DNA from: Gammaproteobacteria bacterium | GTDB taxonomy: Bacteria; Pseudomonadota; Gammaproteobacteria; Pseudomonadales; Azotimanducaceae | Reading direction: 5' to 3' | Assembly (NCBI GenBank): GCA_027293665.1 | Contig: JAPUFN010000073.1 | Coordinates: 1-8,597, forward strand | Length of the DNA stretch: 8,597 nucleotides | Shown here: one piece after another, positions 1 through 5,695 of the stretch | Position numbering within the stretch: position 1 is the first letter of the stretch | Layout: each line of letters starts with the position of its first letter | Notes under the pieces: generated by a model | What the model saw: only the letters and a program-made list of their open reading frames with translations | Told to the model about the DNA's origin: nothing | The model's database searches: none | Program-made: the position numbers and the translations under genes

Positions 1-5
1 ACAAG

Positions 6-851
6 TCAGGCTGCGAGCGCTTCGCCATCGAGCGTGATCCGATGCAACAATCGTCGTTCACCATGGTAGTCATTGATGGCATTGTGCCAGGTGCAACGAT
101 TGTCCCAGAAGGCAAGAGAGCCGGGCTGCCAGTGGAAGCGATAGGTGAATTCCGGCCGCGCGGCATGCTGGTAGAGAAACTGCAGCAGGGGGGCGCTCTC
201 CTGGGCAGTCCATCCTTCGAAGGACACTGTAAATCCAGGATTCACGTACAGTGCCGGGCGTCCACTGCGGGGGTGTTGGATGACGACCGGGTGAATGGCG
301 TCCTGAGTGGCAAGCTCAGGATTGCCCAGACGCTTGCTGAGATCAGACGGCCGATCGGATTTTGCGCCGAAAACGTGCCTTGATGAATGGACAGCGTTCA
401 ACCCGCGAAGCATTTTTTTCATCCCGTCGGACAAGGAGTCATAGGCTGCATACATGCTGGCAAACAACGTGTCACCACCGACTGCGGGGATCTCCAGCGC
501 ATAGAGCATGGAACCCAGTGCTGGAATCTGGTCATAAGAATGATCCGTGTGCCAGCCGCCACCGATGTTGGTCGACTGGTCCGGCTCTTTGCGGACTTCG
601 GCGATGTTCGGATAGCCATCCACAGCCGTGAAGAACCGGTTGATGTTGATCGTTCCTACACGCTCTGCAAACGCGACGTGTTCCTCAGGCGTCAACTGCT
701 GATCGCGGAAAAACAAAACCCCATGCTCCGCATGCGCCTGGCGAAGTTCTGTGAGCACCTCTCGAGAAAGCTCGTCTTTGAGGTCCAGTCCATTCACGAA
801 CGCACCAATCGCCGTGCTGGCCGGGGTGACGTTCAGGTGTTGATAATTCAT
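6..851 (-). CDS. TauD/TfdA-family Fe(II)/2-oxoglutarate-dependent dioxygenase
   Basis: A 281-residue cytosolic oxygenase of about the usual length for the TauD/TfdA family (E. coli TauD is 283). The family couples 2-oxoglutarate decarboxylation to hydroxylation of a substrate, often leading to C-S, C-O or C-N cleavage. Visible: the iron facial triad in GGGWHTDHS (H101, D103) and WHNA (H256), T128 in the GGDT segment, and the 2-oxoglutarate arginine in HGERRLLHR (R267, with R271 four residues on). The segment where TauD has HIHP reads NINR here, so a taurine-binding histidine is probably missing and taurine is unlikely to be the substrate. The ATG at 849-851 is chosen because AGGGAGGAA lies 6 nt upstream (858-866); an open frame continuing further upstream is out-of-frame shadow of the MFS gene. 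It lies 35 bp after the MFS gene on the same strand, so probably one operon. The stop is TGA at 6-8. Family assignment is firm, substrate unknown. Confidence 0.93.
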   Translation of the reverse strand: MNYQHLNVTPASTAIGAFVNGLDLKDELSREVLTELRQAHAEHGVLFFRDQQLTPEEHVAFAERVGTININRFFTAVDGYPNIAEVRKEPDQSTNIGGGWHTDHSYDQIPALGSMLYALEIPAVGGDTLFASMYAAYDSLSDGMKKMLRGLNAVHSSRHVFGAKSDRPSDLSKRLGNPELATQDAIHPVVIQHPRSGRPALYVNPGFTVSFEGWTAQESAPLLQFLYQHAARPEFTYRFHWQPGSLAFWDNRCTWHNAINDYHGERRLLHRITLDGEALAA

Positions 852-857
852 GTGCTG

Positions 858-866
858 TTCCTCCCT
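858..866 (-). promoter_or_regulatory. Ribosome binding site of the TauD-type dioxygenase
   Basis: AGGGAGGAA on the minus strand, 6 nt before the ATG at 849-851. It decides the start: the same frame stays open upstream to about 1202, but that stretch is antisense-frame shadow of the transporter gene. Confidence 0.8.
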
Positions 867-886
867 GCAGCAGCGCAATACTCGGT

Positions 887-2158
887 TTAAACCCTCTGCC
901 TTGCAAGCGGTGGCGGGATCAGTTGCAGCAGAAGCCCGGAAAGCACATTCAACGTCGCAACCACCAGCAACGCACCTGCGTAGGCGCCCGTTGCATCGTG
1001 ATAGTACGACACCGCGAGCGGCGCACCCGCACCCAGCACAAGTGCAAACGGCAGACCAGCGCTGCGCACTGCACCGAGATAACGGCGTCCGAAGTAGGCA
1101 GCCCATATAACTTCCTGCAGTGGAATCATTCCACCCCAGCCAAGACCCAGCATGCCAAACGCACAGTAAATCCAGAAAAGGGATGCATTCTCCACACTCC
1201 ACACAATCCAGAACAGCGCAAGACCCGTCATCACCGCGCCCAGTGCCGCAAGCGGCTTTGCCGAAAGGCGATCAATGAAATAGCCCCAAACCGGCTTTGA
1301 CAACATGGCGGGTATGGAAGCGGCCGTTATCGCATAGGCGGCCTGCGTGCGCGTAAAACCCTCATCCGTTAGATAGGGCACACTCTGCAACAGCATTACC
1401 ACGATGTTGATGGAGAAAAGCCCAAACGAAAACACCAGAAAATAGAACGCCCAGGTTCGCAGAGCCTGGCGTCGCGTAAGAGAACGTTCGAGGTCCTGTT
1501 GTGCAAGCAGCGCCTGCCCCGCTGCCACCTCCTCATCGGTTTTGCCATCCGGATGCCAGCCGTGGTCCTCCGGCGTGCGGCGCATGACCATCGCTACCGG
1601 AAAAACGAGCACTGCGGAGCCCGCCGCCAGCAGAAGCCACGTCGAGCGCCAGTCAAAGTAGTCGATGGACAAGGTCACAGCAGGGGTGAGCAGAATCCCT
1701 CCAAAGGAAATACCCATCGCAGCCCAGGCCACGGCTTGGCCTCGCTTTTCTACGAACCACTTCGACAACGTGACGTTGACGACTAGATTGCCCAGCATCG
1801 CGCCACCTATTGTCACGAGAACACCATTCAGCGCAATCCATTGCCAGACGTTGGAGACGAAACTGTGCAAGCCAAGCGCAACCACCATCACCAGTCCGCC
1901 AATCAGCATCAGCGGGCGCGGCCCGAACCGATCGATATAAGAGCCGATGAGAAATCCGGTCATCCCCATGACCATCTGGCCAATCGATCGCGAAAGCGTG
2001 TATTCAGTCCTGCTCCAGCCGAGATCCTCGATCATCGGCAGCATGAAAGGGCCCAATACGTAGCTGAAGATGCCCATCGCGACAAACTGCGAGACAAAGG
2101 CGGCCGCGATAATGCGATAACCATAGTAAATGCGACGCGGAGCGACCAATGGGTACAA
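887..2158 (-). CDS. MFS transporter, monocarboxylate/oxalate-formate antiporter-like
   Basis: A 423-residue inner-membrane secondary transporter with about twelve hydrophobic segments in two halves. Residues 72-82 (GSYIDRFGPRP) match the MFS motif A between helices 2 and 3; WFVEKRGQA (134-142) is the conserved loop 4-5 region. The hydrophilic central loop (about 193-236) carries PEDHGWHPDG, a phrase typical of the MCT-like/OFA-like MFS branch that moves organic anions. The upstream frame closes at TGA directly before the TTG at 2156-2158, and the first internal Met is residue 28, inside helix 1. The start is therefore a TTG, either this one or the one at 2147-2149; neither has a good Shine-Dalgarno, so the exact start is uncertain. 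The gene is followed 35 bp later by the dioxygenase and is divergent from the amidohydrolase, suggesting it imports the substrate of that pathway. Stop is TAA. The substrate itself is not readable. Confidence 0.9.
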   Translation of the reverse strand: MYPLVAPRRIYYGYRIIAAAFVSQFVAMGIFSYVLGPFMLPMIEDLGWSRTEYTLSRSIGQMVMGMTGFLIGSYIDRFGPRPLMLIGGLVMVVALGLHSFVSNVWQWIALNGVLVTIGGAMLGNLVVNVTLSKWFVEKRGQAVAWAAMGISFGGILLTPAVTLSIDYFDWRSTWLLLAAGSAVLVFPVAMVMRRTPEDHGWHPDGKTDEEVAAGQALLAQQDLERSLTRRQALRTWAFYFLVFSFGLFSINIVVMLLQSVPYLTDEGFTRTQAAYAITAASIPAMLSKPVWGYFIDRLSAKPLAALGAVMTGLALFWIVWSVENASLFWIYCAFGMLGLGWGGMIPLQEVIWAAYFGRRYLGAVRSAGLPFALVLGAGAPLAVSYYHDATGAYAGALLVVATLNVLSGLLLQLIPPPLARQRV

Positions 2159-2219
2159 TGCTCACTGAATGAATAAATGAACGTCCGCCATTACAGCACA
2201 ATTGGATTTGAGGGAGCCG
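2159..2219. promoter_or_regulatory. Divergent intergenic region between transporter and amidohydrolase
   Basis: This 61-bp gap separates the minus-strand transporter start from the plus-strand amidohydrolase ATG, so promoters for both units should lie in or next to it. It is AT-richer than the flanks. No convincing -10/-35 pair stands out. A loose inverted repeat is centred near CAATTG (2199-2204), flanked by CCA and TGG, and might be an operator half-site pair. No regulator gene is in the window. The region call follows from gene layout; the operator is speculative. Confidence 0.45.
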
Positions 2220-3872
2220 ATGCTGACCGTATACACCGCGAAGTCGATTATCACCATGAACGCAAGCCAACCGCGAGCTACCGCAGTGGCTGTGCGTGAA
2301 GATCGCATCATTGAAGTGGGCAACCTCGAATCCATGCAGCCCTGGCTCACCAGCCACGAGCACGTCATCGATACCCGTTTCGCCGATCACATCATCACAC
2401 CAGGATTCATTGATCCGCACCTGCACCCAACGATGGCTGCCGTGCTGCTGCCGATGGAATTCATCACCGCAATGGAGTGGAAACTACCCTGGGGAACGGT
2501 GGCACCGGTGACGACAGAAGCCGGATTCGATTCCCGCCTCGCGGAACTTTCCAGCGCCATACCCGATGCTGATGAACCTCTCTTCATCTGGGGTTTTCAC
2601 CAACTCTGGCATGGTTCCATGTCGCGAAAACGAATCGACCGGATTGCCGCGCAGCGGCCGGTCGTGGTCTGGCACCGATCGTTTCATGAGCTCTATATGA
2701 ATGATGCAGCTCTGACCTGGCTGCAAATCACGCAAGCCGAAGCCGGCAATCGTAAACAGATCGACTACGCCAACGGTCATTTCTTTGAGAACGGTCTGGG
2801 ATACGCGATCGGCAAGCTGAATCCATACATCCTGAGTCCTGAGAAGTACGCACATGGCCTCGAGCGGCTGAAACAAGTTGTCCACTATGGCGGCCACACC
2901 ACCATTGCCGACATGGCTGTCGGCATATTCGACTTTGCCATGGAGTGGGAAGCCTCAAAAGAGGTGATCGACCGTGAAGACACACCATTTCGAGTAGTCA
3001 TGGTTCCCAGCGCACTGGCACTGCGCAGGAACCACAAAGACGATGAGTCCATCGTTTCGTTCCTGCAGGAACTGCCTGAGCGCAACACTTCAAGGCTGCT
3101 CTTCGGCGACCACGTCAAACTATTTGCAGACGGTGCCTTCTTTTCCCAGCTCGCCCAGGTCGGGCCTCCCGGTTACATCGATGGCCATCACGGCGAATGG
3201 CTGATGGCGCCCGAGCAACTCGAAGCCGCCGCACGCGTTTACTGGAACGCCGGTTACAAAATCCACCTGCACGTAACGGGCGACCTCGGGCTGGAGCTGG
3301 GTCTTGACGTCCTGAGCAAACTGCAATGGGAGCGGCCACGCTTCGACCATGGATTCACCTTCGAACATTTCGGCTTTTCCACTCCAGAGCAGGTTGCGCG
3401 CATCGCCCGGCTTGGCGCGCACGTTTCCGCCAACGTCTACTACCTCCACGAGCTGAGCGATATTTACGCACGTGAGGGCATCGGCTACGAGCGGGCAAGT
3501 CAGATGGCGCGGCTCGGCTCCTGCGTGGCTCAGGGCATCTGCACGACCCTGCATTCGGATTTCACGATGGCGCCCGCCCAGCCGCTCAACAGTGCCTGGG
3601 TGGCTGTCAATCGGATCAACTGCGAAGGCGACGTGATGTGCGTCGAGGAAGCACTGACCGTGGAGGATGCACTGGCGGCAATCACGATCAATGCCGCACA
3701 AGTCATCGGCATGGCCGATGAGGTTGGCAGCATTCGTGCCGGCAAGAAAGCGGATTTCACGATACTCGCGCAAGATCCTCTCGCCATCGATCCGTTGCAC
3801 TTGAAGGATATTCGAATCGTCTCCACCGTGTACGAAGGTGTCCCCTTTCCGCTAGAAGAAGGTGCAGGATGA
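2220..3872 (+). CDS. YtcJ-like metal-dependent amidohydrolase (amidohydrolase family 3)
   Basis: A 550-residue predicted cytosolic hydrolase of the amidohydrolase superfamily, YtcJ / N-substituted formamide deformylase-like branch, which usually cleaves C-N bonds with one or two metals. Motifs in order: the N-terminal composite beta domain ending in GFIDPHLHPTM with the HxH metal pair H67/H69; VKLFADG with K300 as the likely bridging lysine; HLHVTGD (H349, H351, D355), corresponding to the HAIGD-type motif; FEHFG (H383); HSDF (D447, the catalytic aspartate); then AITINAAQVIGMADEVGSI and KADFTIL, the usual C-terminal strand returning to the beta domain. The ATG at 2220 is preferred to an in-frame TTG at 2202 because GAGGGAG (2210-2216) sits just upstream of it. 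Its TGA overlaps the ATG of the GTPase gene, so the two are translationally coupled and the GTPase may load its metal. No signal peptide. Family firm, substrate unknown. Confidence 0.92.
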   Translation: MLTVYTAKSIITMNASQPRATAVAVREDRIIEVGNLESMQPWLTSHEHVIDTRFADHIITPGFIDPHLHPTMAAVLLPMEFITAMEWKLPWGTVAPVTTEAGFDSRLAELSSAIPDADEPLFIWGFHQLWHGSMSRKRIDRIAAQRPVVVWHRSFHELYMNDAALTWLQITQAEAGNRKQIDYANGHFFENGLGYAIGKLNPYILSPEKYAHGLERLKQVVHYGGHTTIADMAVGIFDFAMEWEASKEVIDREDTPFRVVMVPSALALRRNHKDDESIVSFLQELPERNTSRLLFGDHVKLFADGAFFSQLAQVGPPGYIDGHHGEWLMAPEQLEAAARVYWNAGYKIHLHVTGDLGLELGLDVLSKLQWERPRFDHGFTFEHFGFSTPEQVARIARLGAHVSANVYYLHELSDIYAREGIGYERASQMARLGSCVAQGICTTLHSDFTMAPAQPLNSAWVAVNRINCEGDVMCVEEALTVEDALAAITINAAQVIGMADEVGSIRAGKKADFTILAQDPLAIDPLHLKDIRIVSTVYEGVPFPLEEGAG

Positions 3873-4756
3873 TTCCGCTGACCGTCATTGGCGGTTATCT
3901 GGGCGCCGGTAAGACAACCCTGATCAACCGCCTCCTGGCCGGTGAACACTCGCGCCACCTCGGCGTGCTCGTCAATGACTTTGGCGACATCAACATCGAC
4001 GTCGATCTCATCGCGCAACATGACGGAGAAACGTTGGCCCTCACCAACGGTTGCGTATGCTGCAGCATTTCCGATGATCTGGGTGCGGCGCTGGAATCGA
4101 TGCGAACAAAAGAAATCGACCACGTTCTCATCGAAGCAAGTGGCGTTGCACAGCCTGCCAGAGTGGCCGACTACGGCCTCACCTGGCCTGGATTTGAACT
4201 CGCAGGTACGCTCGTGCTGATCAATGCCGAAGCGTTGCTCAAGCAACTGCAGGACAAATTTGTCGGTGAGCTGGTAGCGACGCAACTGACGCAAGCCGAT
4301 CTTGTAATTGTCACACGGGATTCAGGTCTATCCAGCGCGCAGCGTAGCGCCGTCCTCGACCAGCTGTCCCGGCCATACACAACGTTCGATCGAATCGCTC
4401 ATGAACCGGAAGCTGTCTTCAATCCAGCTGGCGGTGCGTCTGCTGTGCCGATCGCAAACCACACCAATCAGGTAAATGTTCCTTCGACTTTCGATTCCCG
4501 GTCTGTCGAGCTGCCACAGCGAGTGAACTCGGCATTAATCGCAGAATTATTCAAACTTGCACCCAGTGAACTGGCAAGAGCAAAGGGCTGGTTCACCGAC
4601 CAGCAGGATTCGAGGTGGCAGATTCAGTATGCCGGTGGGGAATTGCGCTGTGAGGCAGATACAACAGGCAGTGCCAACCGGATTGTGTTCATTTTTTCAG
4701 CAGACCGCGCACCCGGCCAGTTCGACCGGGTGCTGAGCGAGCTGCTGATGCTATGA
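3869..4756 (+). CDS. COG0523/CobW-type metallochaperone GTPase
   Basis: A 295-residue P-loop GTPase of the COG0523 family (CobW/YjiA/ZNG1-like), whose members bind Zn, Co or Fe and deliver it to client enzymes. Walker A is GYLGAGKT (residues 9-16); the hallmark metal site GCVCC is at 61-65 (C62, C64, C65); the Walker B-like VLIEASG is at 86-92. A shortened CobW C-terminal domain follows, with RAKGWF (237-242) and WQIQYAGG (250-257). The guanine-specificity motif is atypical: where relatives have NKxD after a hydrophobic strand, this protein reads TRDS (149-152), so nucleotide specificity may be relaxed. ATG overlaps the amidohydrolase stop as ATGA, with AAGG (3859-3862) as ribosome site. The overlap suggests the amidohydrolase is its metal client, which is inference. 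Its TGA at 4754-4756 directly abuts the stop of the convergent DUF4345 gene. Confidence 0.9.
   Translation: MIPLTVIGGYLGAGKTTLINRLLAGEHSRHLGVLVNDFGDINIDVDLIAQHDGETLALTNGCVCCSISDDLGAALESMRTKEIDHVLIEASGVAQPARVADYGLTWPGFELAGTLVLINAEALLKQLQDKFVGELVATQLTQADLVIVTRDSGLSSAQRSAVLDQLSRPYTTFDRIAHEPEAVFNPAGGASAVPIANHTNQVNVPSTFDSRSVELPQRVNSALIAELFKLAPSELARAKGWFTDQQDSRWQIQYAGGELRCEADTTGSANRIVFIFSADRAPGQFDRVLSELLML
4709..4733. repeat. Perfect 8-bp inverted repeat at the 3' end of the GTPase gene
   Basis: GCACCCGG (4709-4716) and CCGGGTGC (4726-4733) are exact reverse complements around a 9-base loop, ending 20 bp before the GTPase stop codon. It lies at the junction of two convergent genes whose stop codons abut, where a transcription stop is expected and no intergenic space exists. 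Neither strand has the T-run a classical intrinsic terminator needs directly after the stem. It may be a weak bidirectional terminator, an RNA-stabilising hairpin, or a by-product of coding sequence. Confidence 0.35.
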
Positions 4757-5143
4757 CGCGTTTGCAGGAACAATCTTCATCCCGGCAAAGGTCAGTATCG
4801 CGACGAATACCAGTTCTGAAATGAAGGCGGGCAAAGTTGCATCACCCGGCCCGCCATCAACGACGAATCCTACCAGTCGACCAAGCGCGATGACTCCCAT
4901 GAGGATCGCCACCGCATAGAACCACTGGGCTTTCTGCTGCACGATCCCAAGTGCCAGCAACACTCCAGCGGTCACGAACATTCCCCCCAGATCACCTCGC
5001 AGCGTGTTGAGTCCATCCGGGCCGATCGGAGTCACGTTGAATCCCCCGGCAGCCGCTGCAGGATCTATGAACATTAAGTTGATGCCCATAAACAGGAGCA
5101 ACAACCCTATCAATCCGACCACGACTTTGATCGCAATCTGCAT
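4751..5143 (-). CDS. DUF4345 family small integral membrane protein
   Basis: A 130-residue protein with four predicted transmembrane helices (about 4-26, 52-68, 74-96, 106-124). The segment LRGDLGGMF (48-56) before helix 2 and GRLVGFVVDG (88-97) at the end of helix 3 are characteristic of DUF4345, a bacterial membrane family of unknown function. The ATG at 5141-5143 has a purine-rich GAGGGTAGGG just upstream. The gene follows the UGSC selenoprotein gene by 30 bp on the same strand and is probably the last gene of that operon. It ends in TAG at 4751-4753, immediately beside the TGA of the convergent GTPase gene. It could anchor or serve the redox proteins at the membrane, but nothing in its sequence (no Cys pair, no haem ligands) shows a redox role, and DUF4345 genes occur in many contexts. 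Confidence 0.85.
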   Translation of the reverse strand: MQIAIKVVVGLIGLLLLFMGINLMFIDPAAAAGGFNVTPIGPDGLNTLRGDLGGMFVTAGVLLALGIVQQKAQWFYAVAILMGVIALGRLVGFVVDGGPGDATLPAFISELVFVAILTFAGMKIVPANAS

Positions 5144-5173
5144 AATCCCTACCCTCTTCTCTTCATTCTTCTT

Positions 5174-5695
5174 TTAATTTACAGTCAGTGCCTCGATCAC
5201 TTCGGCTACAACCGCATCGGCCTTCGCCCGCATTTCGTCATCCGTTGCATCCTGAATCGGATGGGCAACGAAAACACAGCGAGCCCCGGACATACCTAGC
5301 GCATCTGCCTGGGTTTGCGCCGCATCTTTGAACTCGATACTCGCAACCGCAACCGCGGGCTTGCCCTGAATCTCAAACCATACCGTGTCATGCAAACTGC
5401 ACGTGGTACAGGAGCCTCAGTCAGCCAGCGCCTCGATGACAAAATCGTTGTCACGAAATATTTCCTGCCGCAGCGTATCCGGTGCCGGCTTGGCAAACGT
5501 CGGTTTCGCATACCGCTGCACCTTGACTCCAGGACAGCGTTCGGCAAGTAACTCTTCGAGATGATCAAGCAGCACGTTGCCGCGCGGCTTGGAAATGTCC
5601 AGCATCGCAAGTGTGCCGCTGATCACTTCCGGTCTTGGCGTGATTTGCCGGGCGACCGGCACACGCTCGTCTGTGGGATCCATTATGGTCGTCAT
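5174..5695 (-). CDS. UGSC-family selenoprotein with in-frame TGA as selenocysteine
   Basis: Conventional calling gives two ORFs, 5417-5695 (92 aa, ending in TGA) and 5174-5395. They are in the same frame, and reading TGA at 5417-5419 as selenocysteine gives one 173-residue protein with ALAD-U-GSCTTCSLHDTVWFE. This is the exact U-G-S-C motif after which the UGSC (seleno)protein family is named. Downstream sequence (HDTVWFEIQGKPAVAV, then a Rossmann-like strand pattern with CVFVAHPIQDA) fits the family. Sec93 and C96 form a UxxC redox pair; C99 makes a second CxxC. No signal peptide, so cytosolic. ATG at 5693-5695 has GAGGAGG (5700-5706) 4 nt upstream and overlaps the TGA of the thioredoxin-fusion gene by 4 nt, so it is coupled to it. 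A bSECIS-like hairpin follows the TGA. The real stop is TAA. Likely a thiol/selenol oxidoreductase; reaction unknown. The alternative, a nonsense mutation, is unlikely given motif and hairpin. Confidence 0.9.
5379..5410 (-). promoter_or_regulatory. Putative bacterial SECIS element of the UGSC gene
   Basis: On the minus strand, starting 6 nt after the TGA (5417-5419). Lower stem: TGTACC (5405-5410) pairs with GGTATG (5379-5384), four Watson-Crick pairs and two G-U. After an asymmetric internal loop, the upper stem CGTGCA pairs with TGCATG (one G-U) around the apical loop GTT. The first loop base is G and lies 20 nt downstream of the TGA, inside the 16-37 nt spacing known for bacterial SECIS. 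Folded by hand, no energy computed. Confidence 0.75.

Noticed and set aside
42..890. Plus-strand ORFs opposite the dioxygenase (42-383, 387-890)
   Set aside because: They are antisense to a clear family member, lack ribosome sites and recognisable motifs, and have shadow-like composition.
852..1202. N-terminal extension of the dioxygenase up to 1202
   Set aside because: The extra sequence is a Cys/Arg/Ser-rich shadow of the MFS gene in another frame, and the ATG at 851 has a strong ribosome site and normal family length.
5692..5694. TGA of the thioredoxin fusion as another Sec codon
   Set aside because: It overlaps the UGSC start as ATGA, a standard coupling junction, and no thiol-redox motif surrounds it.
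5174..5695. Two separate small genes (5417-5695 and 5174-5395) or a pseudogene broken by a nonsense codon
   Set aside because: The second piece has no ribosome site and its apparent ATG lies after the motif. Joining at TGA gives the exact U-G-S-C signature plus a hairpin in the SECIS position.
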